NCBI RefSeq assembly: GCF_900099605.1
Contig: NZ_FNDK01000011.1
Span: 47,624 to 111,623, forward strand
DNA: 64,000 nt
From: Alteribacillus persepolensis
GTDB taxonomy: Bacteria; Bacillota; Bacilli; Bacillales; Marinococcaceae
Direction: 5' to 3'
In this document: piece after piece, positions 52,180 through 60,739 of the stretch
Position numbering within the stretch: position 1 is the stretch's first letter
How the letters are laid out: every line of letters starts with the position of its first letter
Program-made: the position numbers and the translations under genes
The notes under the pieces: model-generated
What the model was told of the DNA's origin: nothing
What the model saw: only the letters and a program-made list of their open reading frames with translations
The model's database searches: none

Positions 52180-52546
52180 ATCAACACCAAACGGAGTATG
52201 GAGGGAGGAGAACTGGTTTCTTATCGAACACACCAAGTATATGTCTTCGCAAACGATTGATTGGACACGCAGTGATATGCCCTGTTTTACTATAGGCGCC
52301 GTATACAGACTTTCTATCACATCAGCGAAGACACTCCTCCTTCTCGTTTCTCCTGCTTAGCCATGATGACCATCCCTCTACTTCTCCCTACAAAAATACC
52401 AACCACTCTAGTACGGCGACGGACCGACAATAACTATTAAATTTCACAACGCCCTCCTATCTATCATAATGTATTTACTCTAATATCTCACAAAAATACT
52501 TATCCCTTATGCTTCAGACTTTTATAATCCAAATTCCTCTCCACGA

Positions 52547-52684
52547 TCATCCACCTATGTATTTAAGCGGTAAATGGTACATGACTTTCGGTAAGAACTT
52601 CTTCTCCAGCTGGTTCCTCTCATGGGAAAGAGCGGGGCAGGGTGTATGAATAAACACTCCTTTTACTCTATGGCTATTTACCAT
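52547..52684 (-). pseudogene. Small open frame or gene remnant, unrecognised
   Basis: An ATG at 52684 opens 45 codons whose product includes KGVFIHTPCPALSHERNQL and EKKFLPKVMYHLPLKYIGG. The composition is protein-like rather than random, and after the stop the same frame continues with SWRGIWIIKV before another stop. No ribosome-binding site precedes the ATG. I read it as either a fragment of a decayed gene or a very small gene; neither can be shown here. Confidence 0.3.
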
Positions 52685-52794
52685 TTTGATGGAGCGGGCT
52701 TCTTATCTTACCCTTACACCTGTTGCATAGCATAACTAGCTGATTCACACTCATTCATTTGAACATTCAAACCGATTCGTGCGTTGTTTTATCT

Positions 52795-52827
52795 AAATAT
52801 CTTGTATAGTATTAAATCAAGATATTT
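52795..52827. promoter_or_regulatory. Perfect inverted repeat, probable operator of the RibBA-like gene
   Basis: AAATATCTTG (52795-52804) and CAAGATATTT (52818-52827) are perfect inverted repeats around a 13-base spacer. The spacer starts with TATAGT, a possible -10. The size fits a dimeric winged-helix repressor such as a MarR-type protein. It lies 158 bases ahead of the RibBA-like start. No regulator gene adjoins it. Confidence 0.5.
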
Positions 52828-52984
52828 CAAAATTATTCATCTATTTGCCTTGATGGTAAAAACCTAAATGAATGGACGTTTTTCTATCCAAAAGATAGCT
52901 CCATTTCTAAGGCTTGCTCTTCACAAAACAAAAATAGAATTCTTCTCATCCTAAGGAGATAAAACGATAGGAGGGAAAATCATC

Positions 52985-53983
52985 ATGGAATTTCACTATA
53001 AGAGGACACAATCCGACGTCATGTCCGATCACCTAATTATTGTAGAAGACGATGTTCATACAAAAACAAGTTATCTTATGGGGAACGGCAGTGCAATCAC
53101 TCCTGATGACATTAATTTTATGATTAAACATGGCAAAGGGCTCGTATATGCGTGTATTTCGGAAAAAACTGCAAAGATCTTAAAATTACCTTACATGGAC
53201 AGATTCGGTGGTGCAAAAGATTCGCTGAAAAACTCCTCTATTTCTATTGATTATAAAACAACAACAACCGGCATATCTGCTGCTGAACGTGCAACCACGA
53301 TTAAGCATCTAAGTGTGGAGGCAACACCTGATGATTTCAAACGACCTGGTCACGTTTTCCCTTTAGTATATAAGCAGGATGGTTTATTGGAAAATACCGG
53401 TATAGCAGAGGCAGCGTATGAATTAACCCAAATGATAACCAGTCACTTAAATACAAACACCACGCCTGTTCTATGCGAGATATTAAACACCCATGGTCAT
53501 ATCGCAAGCTCTAGAGAAGTTCAACAGTTAGCATCTCAACACAAGTTAACGATTATCACTGTGAGCGAAATTATAAATCTTTATCTCCAAAAGCGTAAGT
53601 GGCTGAAAATTATCGATACGACCACCATACAAATGAACAACCGGACATTAGATATATACAAAGTTGACAACCTTCTTTACCCTTCCCAATTCAATGTATA
53701 TGTTGACTCTACAGTAAAACAACTTCACCATTTCTCCTTTCATAAAGAGTGCCTGTGGGGGGACGTGCTGGACATAAAAGATAAATGCAGCTGTCTTTGC
53801 CATTTAAAGGAGCATTTAGTCAACTTAGTTCATGAGAAAGAGGATTGTGTCGTTTATCAACGACACACAACCGACAAGGCATCAATTCCTGCACATTATG
53901 AAATTGTTATCAAACAACAAATGAAACATCTCATTCAACAAGAAAGAAAGCTCCATTCTCTTGAACAATCGATGACTGTCTAA
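52985..53983 (+). CDS. Degenerate RibBA-like protein (DHBP-synthase fold plus truncated GTP cyclohydrolase II)
   Basis: 332 residues. Residues 14-200 align with 3,4-dihydroxy-2-butanone-4-phosphate synthase: INFMIKHGKGLVYACISE, TTTTGISAAERATTI, PDDFKRPGHVFPL, VLCEILNTHG. But the metal-binding ENEGD loop is replaced by DDVHTKTS (about 22-29), and the GHTEA histidine is lost (GIAEA, about 139-143). These are the two Mg ligands of RibB. Residues 235-295 resemble the start of GTP cyclohydrolase II: HKECLWGDV and KCSC keep the three zinc cysteines (256, 268, 270), but the catalytic region after them is missing. It is probably not a riboflavin enzyme. It might be a sensor or have another activity. 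GGAGGG lies nine bases before the ATG. Transcribed alone. Confidence 0.82.
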   Translation: MEFHYKRTQSDVMSDHLIIVEDDVHTKTSYLMGNGSAITPDDINFMIKHGKGLVYACISEKTAKILKLPYMDRFGGAKDSLKNSSISIDYKTTTTGISAAERATTIKHLSVEATPDDFKRPGHVFPLVYKQDGLLENTGIAEAAYELTQMITSHLNTNTTPVLCEILNTHGHIASSREVQQLASQHKLTIITVSEIINLYLQKRKWLKIIDTTTIQMNNRTLDIYKVDNLLYPSQFNVYVDSTVKQLHHFSFHKECLWGDVLDIKDKCSCLCHLKEHLVNLVHEKEDCVVYQRHTTDKASIPAHYEIVIKQQMKHLIQQERKLHSLEQSMTV

Positions 53984-54125
53984 TACTCACAACTCGACTG
54001 CTTACCAGAACCAAAAGACAACACAAGAGGGGGTCGACAAAGACTGCCTCTATTTGGGTTAGTACCTTTTGTCCACGGCTTAATTAGACAGCCGAAGATT
54101 CCACCGTCCTTAATCGAATAACAGG

Positions 54126-54165
54126 AAAAACCAGCTGTGATCATTATTCGTTTCAGCTGGTTTTT
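54126..54165. terminator. Bidirectional terminator between the RibBA-like gene and the TRAP locus
   Basis: AAAAACCAGCTG (54126-54137) pairs perfectly with CAGCTGGTTTTT (54154-54165), 12 pairs with A and T runs at the base, so it works in both directions for the two convergent genes. Confidence 0.88.
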
Positions 54166-54229
54166 CATTCATTTGCTTTTCAATATTAGATTATCCATTA
54201 CGTTTCAAACTTTCAACTATCCTTCCTAG

Positions 54230-55255
54230 TTATTCATTACTGTATTTTTCTATCAAGTTCTGCATTTTTTCATAATACTCGTCTGCAGGATAACCTTCAC
54301 TGTTCAACTCTTCTATATGATTCTGCTGCACTTCTTGCAATTGTTTATCCCACACCTCTTTCTCACTATCCGTTAATTCAACAATTTCATGATTATGATT
54401 ATCTTCGCTCCACTCTACAGCATCCTGAACATGTTGATCCAAATATTGACCAGTAAATTCTGTCATTTCACTATTCAATTCATCAATTACATTCTGAACA
54501 TCCTCAGGAAGGTTTTCCCATTTATCTTTTGACATCACCGCAAAGAAAGTATACACACCAAGAGGGTAATCGGTTGTGTAACCTACCATTTCAGCTAATT
54601 TAGTATCTTTTAGGACTTCTCTGGATGACACTGTCCCATCAACAACACCAGTTTGAAGGGCTTCTGGAACCTCTGCTTGTGTCATTCCAACTGGCGACGC
54701 ACCTAGAGCCTCTAATACCGGTATCATTTCTCCTCCCACGCGCAGTTGTTTGCCATTTATATCATCCAAAGAGGTAATTGGCTCCGTACTTTGAATAAAG
54801 GAAGGCTCTGTAGCGAAAGTTGTGATGATTTTAAAATCCTCCAATGTTTCTGGAGGATACTCTTGCGTAAGATCCGCAATTACCTTACTAGCTAACTCAG
54901 CATCTGTAAAATCAGAGGAAAAATAGGACATAGAAAGCATAGGGAAGCGTCCAGGTTCATAAGCTGTAGTCGTCAGACCAATATCCGCTGTACCATTTTC
55001 CACTCCTTCAAATGTATTGTTCGCTTCTAACAATGTCCCTCCAGGAAAAAGTTCCACTTCAACTTTTCCTTCCGTTCTTTCTTCTAAACGTTCTTTCCAC
55101 TCCTTCATCTGTACGGCCGGGAATGTGGATTCAGGGGCAAAGAAAGCATAGGATAAAGTAATTGTCTCCTCTTGACCCGCTTCGGTATCAGTAGTGTTTT
55201 CACTACAGGCTGCTAATATGAGAATAAAAAACGTTAATAATAATATTTTTTTCAT
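54230..55255 (-). CDS. TRAP transporter solute-binding protein, DctP family (copy 3)
   Basis: 341-residue lipoprotein that captures a small organic acid outside the membrane for a DctQM permease. Lipobox LAAC is near residue 17. The DctP core is clear: LSYAFFAPESTFPAVQM, GTADIGLTTTAYEPGRFP and NGKQLRVGG, with the arginine that usually holds the substrate carboxylate. The ATG at 55255 has AAGGAG seven bases ahead. It is strikingly similar along its whole length to the two other DctP proteins in this locus. No permease gene adjoins it. Confidence 0.92.
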   Translation of the reverse strand: MKKILLLTFFILILAACSENTTDTEAGQEETITLSYAFFAPESTFPAVQMKEWKERLEERTEGKVEVELFPGGTLLEANNTFEGVENGTADIGLTTTAYEPGRFPMLSMSYFSSDFTDAELASKVIADLTQEYPPETLEDFKIITTFATEPSFIQSTEPITSLDDINGKQLRVGGEMIPVLEALGASPVGMTQAEVPEALQTGVVDGTVSSREVLKDTKLAEMVGYTTDYPLGVYTFFAVMSKDKWENLPEDVQNVIDELNSEMTEFTGQYLDQHVQDAVEWSEDNHNHEIVELTDSEKEVWDKQLQEVQQNHIEELNSEGYPADEYYEKMQNLIEKYSNE

Positions 55256-55413
55256 CTGCACACTCCTTACACTCGTTATAAATGTTTCCAGCAAGAGATA
55301 ACATTCCGTAACTTTTCTATATCAGACAAATTCAGTGACGCTGGTCAATTTTTTAAAGGGAATATCCTGACAGCAATTTCAGGAATTCCCTTCCCTCTTT
55401 TCAGATCAAGTTA

Positions 55414-56394
55414 CTATACTGTTTCCCTTGTAGGTATACCGTTACGACCTGGAAATTCAGGAGCAAGCTCTCGAGCATTTGGCATTTTAAGCCAAAGTCT
55501 TAATAGGTGACGTTTAAGTGCTGGATCATCATAATCTTCAAAATGAGTGCGTGAGTGCAAAACCGTATAATTGTTTGCAAATTGAATATCCCCAGGTTCT
55601 AACATCATATCTAAACGGTTTCTTTCATCATGAAGCAAGGAATCAATAATATTGAAAGCTTCTAATTCTACATTTGATAGTTGAATCCCCCTTATCTCCT
55701 GGCCGAGCTCAATATATTTTCGCATATAACGACAACTTAACTTCCCCTTGTAATAACTAAAAATCGGCGATAAACTTGGCAATTCTTCACCTAAGTGAGC
55801 AAAGTAGACTGGGCGATAAAGAATACCTAGGTATTCCGGATAATTTTCCAAAATTTCATTGTACAAATGAACCGCACTTACCAAACTGCTTAGCCCACCA
55901 GCTTTTGCTTTTCGAAGGGAAAGCAAGCCAACGACGTCGGACAAATCTGTGTGATATGGAAGATATGAGTTTGTTTGATATACTCTAGTATTCTTGTCAT
56001 TAGCATCACCTGCAGCAACAACATTTCCCAACAGATCACCTTTTGGATTCTGTGTCACCGGTCTGCCCATGTGTAGACCCAGACCATAATAGATGATACT
56101 TGCTTCTTCATCGGTATACCTTTCTATCGGCAGCCCGCGCAGCAATAAAAAACCTCTACCATTTTCTAATTCGTTGACAAAATAAGAAACTTCATCAGAA
56201 AGCTTGTCAATCGGAAAGTCTTCTTTAGTGAAATTAGGCGCTCTCAATCCCTTTTGTTTAATGTGGTGAAGGGCTTTCTCGAGTGCAACAATCGTCTTGT
56301 CTGATAAGTAATAAATCCAGCTATCACTCCCTGCTAATTCGCTTCCTTTCCATGCTGCTGGTCCTTCAATTTTTTCTTTTCTAATTACCCCCAT
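55414..56394 (-). CDS. TauD/TfdA-family Fe(II)/2-oxoglutarate dioxygenase
   Basis: 326 residues. Iron-binding HxD is His148/Asp150 in YHTDLSD. The distal His is near 280 in VLHSRTHFED and the 2-oxoglutarate arginine near 299 in HLLRLWLKMPN. The family hydroxylates small molecules such as taurine, 2,4-D and gamma-butyrobetaine; the substrate here is unknown. It lies between copy 3 of the DctP gene and the aldolase, with 185 and 158 bases around it, so it may have its own promoter in the AT-rich gap at 56395-56579. Confidence 0.88.
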   Translation of the reverse strand: MGVIRKEKIEGPAAWKGSELAGSDSWIYYLSDKTIVALEKALHHIKQKGLRAPNFTKEDFPIDKLSDEVSYFVNELENGRGFLLLRGLPIERYTDEEASIIYYGLGLHMGRPVTQNPKGDLLGNVVAAGDANDKNTRVYQTNSYLPYHTDLSDVVGLLSLRKAKAGGLSSLVSAVHLYNEILENYPEYLGILYRPVYFAHLGEELPSLSPIFSYYKGKLSCRYMRKYIELGQEIRGIQLSNVELEAFNIIDSLLHDERNRLDMMLEPGDIQFANNYTVLHSRTHFEDYDDPALKRHLLRLWLKMPNARELAPEFPGRNGIPTRETV

Positions 56395-56579
56395 AAAAAT
56401 CTCTCCTTTAAAAATATTAATAATTATAAATATTTTCTAAATGTATATATTTATAAGCAATATATACTGTACTTACCTAGGGAATCTGAACCTACGTACA
56501 ACTTCTCTCATATTAATAACCACTTCCGCGGTGTTACATCTTCTTCTCTTTCAACAGAGCGGCACTTTAAAAGTTAGAC

Positions 56580-57344
56580 TTAATTTAAAAGATCTGGCTG
56601 TTCCTTAACAATCCGGTCATATAATAAATTGAACTGAGCCTCTCCAGCCCACGGCGCTCCCACTTGCTGTGAAGTAAGTTTTGCTTTTTCATGATCAATA
56701 AGTTTTGGTTTCCCCACAGACTCAGCCATCAATTGAGATTGACAGCACCTTTCCATGCTAATGTACCACCAGGCAGCTTCCTCTACCGATTGACCAACGG
56801 TAAGCAGACCATGGTTACCAAGAATAACTCCTTTACGGTTCCCTAACGTTTCAACAATCTTCTGACCTTCCTCACCTTCGTATACAACACCATTATAATC
56901 AGCTATTATCGAATGATCCTCGTAAAAGGCACATGCATCCTGATTAATCGGATCTAATAACCTGCCCAAGGTTGACCATGTCTTTCCGTACAGGCCATGC
57001 GTATGCGCTGCAGCATCAACATCCGGTCTCGCTTTATGAATAGGAGTATGAATAGCTAACGCTGCTTTATTTACAGCCGTTGTTTTTCCTTCTACAACCT
57101 CCCCTTCTTCATTCACAAGAACTAAGTCGGATGTTTGGATCAAGCTAAAATGAACGGCAAACGGGTTTACCCAAAAATAATCTGTGTATTCAGGGTCTCG
57201 CACCGTTATATGCCCTGCTAACCCTTCATCAAACCCAAATTTCGAAAACAGACGAAAAGCTCCAGCTAATCTATTTTTTCTATGCAGGCGCTCTTCTTCC
57301 ACAGTCTTAAATTTAGGAGCTGTTACTAGTTCCTCATTTCCCAT
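56580..57344 (-). CDS. Class II aldolase/adducin-family protein
   Basis: 254 residues. The zinc histidines are in AAHTHGLYGK (about 130) and GNHGLLTVG (about 185), the signature of the fuculose/ribulose-phosphate aldolase fold; members are aldolases, epimerases or decarboxylases. The ATG at 57344 follows GGAAGGGAG and is consistent with the family N-terminus. The open frame upstream runs into the previous gene and is not used. Third enzyme gene in the TRAP operon. Confidence 0.88.
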   Translation of the reverse strand: MGNEELVTAPKFKTVEEERLHRKNRLAGAFRLFSKFGFDEGLAGHITVRDPEYTDYFWVNPFAVHFSLIQTSDLVLVNEEGEVVEGKTTAVNKAALAIHTPIHKARPDVDAAAHTHGLYGKTWSTLGRLLDPINQDACAFYEDHSIIADYNGVVYEGEEGQKIVETLGNRKGVILGNHGLLTVGQSVEEAAWWYISMERCCQSQLMAESVGKPKLIDHEKAKLTSQQVGAPWAGEAQFNLLYDRIVKEQPDLLN

Positions 57345-57393
57345 CAGTAATCTCCCTTCCTTATTTAAAATATTTTGTACTGCAATCATCGTT

Positions 57394-58389
57394 TTATTTT
57401 TGCTTAACTGGTTGTCCAATGAACCCAAGGTGCTTAAGGATATCCATAAATTTTCGAAGAGTTTCCATTTGATACTCATCTATATCCTTACCTTCAAATG
57501 AGTAAAAACCTTTTCCGGTTTTCATACCAATTTCCCCGTCAGCCATTTTATGATTAATAATCTCCGGAGGGATAAAACGGTCATCATTCAAAGAATCATG
57601 CAAGTAGTTGCTGGCATGATATAGTGTATCTGCTCCTCCCCAATCAATAAATTCTAGTAAACCCAGTATGGCAAATCGCAGCCCAAAGCCTATGCGGGAA
57701 GCTTTATCAATATCTTCCACAGATGCTACTCCTTCTTCAACCAGGCGAGAGGCCTCGTTCATGGCGAGCGCTTGAATTCGCGGAACAATAAATCCTGGTG
57801 AAGGCTGACATTGGACAGGCATCTTCCCCACTTTCTCTAGCAATTGAAACATGTCAGTAATTGATTCTTCGCTCGTCTCATCCCCTGGACTAACTTCTAT
57901 TAGAGGGATTAAATAAGCTGGGTTTAACCAATGAGTGTTCATGAACCTTTCTTTGTTAACAACAAAATTTGATAATTCATTTACTGAAAAAGAAGAAGTT
58001 GTAGAAGCAATAAGTGACTTTTCAGACAACTGGGAAGTTAGCTGTTTTAATACTTTTTCTTTTACCTCTATTAATTCAGGTACGGCTTCAAATAATATGT
58101 CTGCCTGTTTCCATCTGTTTTCGCCCGGATCACTGATTGGACTTACCTTCACTCGATTCATAACGGCTGGTATAGAATGTTGGGGTACAACTCCTCCGTC
58201 TGCCAAGATTTCCAATTGCCTCTTTATTTCTCGAATAGTTTCTGTTTTAAGTTGGTTAAATTGCTCTTTGTTTCTTTCTTTAATATCTAAAATAGTCACA
58301 TCGTATCCTTGGTAGACGAAAGTTACGGCAATTCCTCTGCCCATCCGTCCTGCACCTGCTATTGCTATACATTTTCTATTTTGCTTCAT
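57394..58389 (-). CDS. 3-hydroxyacyl-CoA dehydrogenase-type NAD-dependent dehydrogenase
   Basis: 331 residues. An N-terminal NAD-binding Rossmann fold (IAIAGAGRMGRGIAV) is followed by the catalytic histidine region NTHWLNPAYLIPLIEV and the C-terminal helical domain (GFIVPRIQALAMNEASRL). It has no thiolase or hydratase partner, so it may act on a free 3-hydroxy acid, as L-carnitine dehydrogenase or L-gulonate dehydrogenase do. Its start overlaps the upstream opine-type dehydrogenase by 14 bases. Confidence 0.88.
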   Translation of the reverse strand: MKQNRKCIAIAGAGRMGRGIAVTFVYQGYDVTILDIKERNKEQFNQLKTETIREIKRQLEILADGGVVPQHSIPAVMNRVKVSPISDPGENRWKQADILFEAVPELIEVKEKVLKQLTSQLSEKSLIASTTSSFSVNELSNFVVNKERFMNTHWLNPAYLIPLIEVSPGDETSEESITDMFQLLEKVGKMPVQCQPSPGFIVPRIQALAMNEASRLVEEGVASVEDIDKASRIGFGLRFAILGLLEFIDWGGADTLYHASNYLHDSLNDDRFIPPEIINHKMADGEIGMKTGKGFYSFEGKDIDEYQMETLRKFMDILKHLGFIGQPVKQK

Positions 58390-59476
58390 ACTGTATAATC
58401 CCTTTTTCCAAAGTTTCCTTCAATTGTTCGACCGATATATTAGTTAAACCCAAGTTTTCCATTGTTCTCCCATTTCTGCGCAAATCTTCCCCAGTAATGC
58501 TCGATGCAATGGCTAATAACCCCGCAGCCGTCGGGACCTTGACATTTAACCATTCTCCGACCGATACTAAAAACGCCAGTCCACAAGCAATATCTTCCGT
58601 CATATATCGGTGGTTTTGTAGATCTAACGGTTCATACCAGTCTTCTCCATCTACCAGTTCTTCATGGGCGCCGTTTCCATACATCCATTCGTCTCCGCCT
58701 TCATTATAATGATCAGCAAGCGGAAAATGAGGAGCGTGGTATCCAAGTGCTTCCCTCACGCGAATTCTCTCTGCATCTAAACTATCATGCACCTTTCTAA
58801 TAGATGAATGTGTCCCTTCATCATGTATATCCCACCTGTCAAAATGTTCGATAGGACCAGCATTCATGAGGATCAGTGGAGGATGGATAATAGGCCCGGC
58901 ATTCATTAAAGCTCCATCAAGTGCATCCTGAACCGGTTCAATGGAAGGATAAGCTTTTTGCAAAATCTTAAAAGCAAATTCCGAACGTTCACTTGGAAAA
59001 ACCCCAGTTGGTAAACGTGCAGCTCTTCCTGACAATGACACCGTTTCTTCATCATACTTTCTGGCTAAATAAGGAAGTGTTCCCGTCTCAGCAAAAATAA
59101 CATTGGCACTGCACCCCTGATTCGCCAATTCTTTGGACATAGTATAACTGCCGAACGTTCCAGGTGGGAGGAATATTACTTGATCGTCTTCAAGTACCGT
59201 TGAAAGTTGTTGGGCGAGCGATTGCTGCGAAAAAGCTGGAAGTGGGATGACAATCAATTGTACTCCCTGAACCGCTTCTTTCAAATTTGCCGTTGCCAAT
59301 GTTAATGGAACATCTCTTGTTCCTTTTGAATCCTTGACACTAATGGCTCCTCTATTCATTACAGCAGCAAAAGCGTCACCATTTCTTCGCCACATTCGTA
59401 CATTGTGTCCCTTTTCTGTCAAATCTACTGCAGCTGCATAAGAACCATTACCTCCACCAAGTACTGCTATTTCCAT
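58376..59476 (-). CDS. Octopine/nopaline dehydrogenase-family oxidoreductase
   Basis: 366 residues. N-terminal NAD(P) fold (MEIAVLGGGNGSYAAAVDL) and the opine-dehydrogenase C-terminal domain (MNAGPIIHPPLILMNAG). Members reductively join an amino acid and a 2-oxo acid, or run in reverse; several catabolise unknown N-substituted amino acids. The ATG at 59476 follows GGAGG by seven bases. It starts 19 bases after the DctP copy 2 gene and overlaps the next dehydrogenase, so the four genes from DctP copy 2 to the aldolase form one transcription unit. Confidence 0.88.
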   Translation of the reverse strand: MEIAVLGGGNGSYAAAVDLTEKGHNVRMWRRNGDAFAAVMNRGAISVKDSKGTRDVPLTLATANLKEAVQGVQLIVIPLPAFSQQSLAQQLSTVLEDDQVIFLPPGTFGSYTMSKELANQGCSANVIFAETGTLPYLARKYDEETVSLSGRAARLPTGVFPSERSEFAFKILQKAYPSIEPVQDALDGALMNAGPIIHPPLILMNAGPIEHFDRWDIHDEGTHSSIRKVHDSLDAERIRVREALGYHAPHFPLADHYNEGGDEWMYGNGAHEELVDGEDWYEPLDLQNHRYMTEDIACGLAFLVSVGEWLNVKVPTAAGLLAIASSITGEDLRRNGRTMENLGLTNISVEQLKETLEKGIIQYEAK

Positions 59477-59495
59477 TTGTATCCCTCCATTATCG

Positions 59496-60545
59496 CTATT
59501 TAGAATATTTATCAATCAACTCATATAATCGTTCTTGATACTCTGAACCAGGCAACCCCTCTTTATTTACTTCTTCTACTTTTTTATCCTGAATTTCTTC
59601 AAGTGCGGTATCCCAACGCGCCTTCTCTTTTTCATTTAATTTTACAACTTCCAAATTTTCTGATTTTTTACTCCATTCCATTGCCTCTTCAACGTGCTCA
59701 TCTAAATACTGACCAGTAAAAACACTCATTTCCTGATTAAGCTCGTCAATAACCTCCTTCACGTTATCAGGGAGACTCTGCCATTTTTCTTTGTTCATCA
59801 CGGCAACAAATGACGTGATAGTTAACGGATAATCGGTGACATATTTTGCTGATTCGGATACCTTGAAATCTTTTAATACTTCACGCGAGGAAACGTTACC
59901 TTCTATCACTCCTGTTTGTAACGCTTCTGTCACTTCAGCCTGACTCATTCCTACTGGTGCTGCCCCTAGTGCTTCCATGACTGGGGTTAAGCCCCCAGAA
60001 ATTCTTAACTGTTTTCCTTGAAGTTCTTCCAAGCTGGCAATCGGATCAATGCTCTGAATATAGGATGGTTCAGTAGCAAACGATGTGATAATTTTAAAAT
60101 TCTCCAGTTCCTTTGGAGGATACTCCTCTATTAAGTCATGAACAACTTGACTTGCTACTTTTGAGCTGGGGTAGCCAGACGGCAAGTCTGATATTTCCAT
60201 TAAAGGAAATCGGCCCGGTTCATAGGAAGTAGCTGTAAGTCCGATATCTGCAGTTCCATTGCTGACACCTTCAAACATATTATTAGCTTCAAGAAGAGAA
60301 CCGCCAAAAAACATTTCTACTTCAACTTGTCCAGCTGTTCGCTCTTCCAGTTCTTCCGCCCACTTTTTCATTTGTACAGCTGGAAATGTTGTATCGGGCG
60401 CAAAAAATGCATATGTCAGATTTACTTTTTCTGTCGTTTCTGTGGCCGATGTCTCCTGTTGCTTTCCTTCATTTCCACCGCAGGCAGCTAAGATGGTTCC
60501 AACAACTAACATCATAGTCAAAACCCAGATTTTTTTCGCTACCAT
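59496..60545 (-). CDS. TRAP transporter solute-binding protein, DctP family (copy 2)
   Basis: 349-residue lipoprotein with lipobox LAAC near residue 21. Core motifs as in the other copies (LTYAFFAPDTTFPAVQM, GTADIGLTATSYEPGRFP, GKQLRISG). The ATG at 60545 has GAGG ahead. It is first in the catabolic sub-operon, whereas the permease genes lie 194 bases upstream, so it may serve the same DctQM permease with different expression or specificity. Confidence 0.92.
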   Translation of the reverse strand: MVAKKIWVLTMMLVVGTILAACGGNEGKQQETSATETTEKVNLTYAFFAPDTTFPAVQMKKWAEELEERTAGQVEVEMFFGGSLLEANNMFEGVSNGTADIGLTATSYEPGRFPLMEISDLPSGYPSSKVASQVVHDLIEEYPPKELENFKIITSFATEPSYIQSIDPIASLEELQGKQLRISGGLTPVMEALGAAPVGMSQAEVTEALQTGVIEGNVSSREVLKDFKVSESAKYVTDYPLTITSFVAVMNKEKWQSLPDNVKEVIDELNQEMSVFTGQYLDEHVEEAMEWSKKSENLEVVKLNEKEKARWDTALEEIQDKKVEEVNKEGLPGSEYQERLYELIDKYSK

Positions 60546-60739
60546 CAATCCTCACCGACCTTCCTTCAGTTATATGATTATCCCTGTCGTGTATCTGTCC
60601 AGCAAACTTTCTGTACACCTTGTAAAGTTAAGTTATAGTCAGCAGGGTGAAAACCACTCCACCTCCTCACCTAAAATGAATGTCATTACAACCTGTTCCC
60701 TGCTTCAAGGTGCTGCTTGTGTACCAGCATTACAATGCA

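Larger units (their letters stand above)
52180..52984. other. 805-base intergenic region with an operator-like repeat and a small open frame
   Basis: The longest stretch without a clear gene. It contains a candidate 45-codon frame on the minus strand (52547-52684) and the inverted repeat at 52795-52827, each listed separately. The last 150 bases are the leader of the RibBA-like gene, and no FMN-riboswitch core was seen in it. The rest (52180-52540) shows nothing I can interpret. Confidence 0.5.

Noticed and set aside
52830..52984. FMN riboswitch in the leader of the RibBA-like gene
   Set aside because: The conserved RFN element core was looked for and not seen; only an inverted repeat and a normal ribosome-binding site are present.
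53980..54168. Open frame on the minus strand over the terminator downstream of the RibBA-like gene, with a transposase-like feel (GSLCRPPLVLSFGSGKQ)
   Set aside because: It spans the 12-pair terminator stem, has no ribosome-binding site and fills a gap between convergent genes; most likely chance.
57345..57479. N-terminal extension of the class II aldolase into the upstream dehydrogenase gene
   Set aside because: The extension has no family similarity, and a strong site precedes the ATG at 57344.
59496..59515. Apparent overlap of the opine-type dehydrogenase with the DctP copy 2 gene
   Set aside because: The ATG at 59476 has a good ribosome-binding site, so the real start lies after the dctP stop and there is no overlap.
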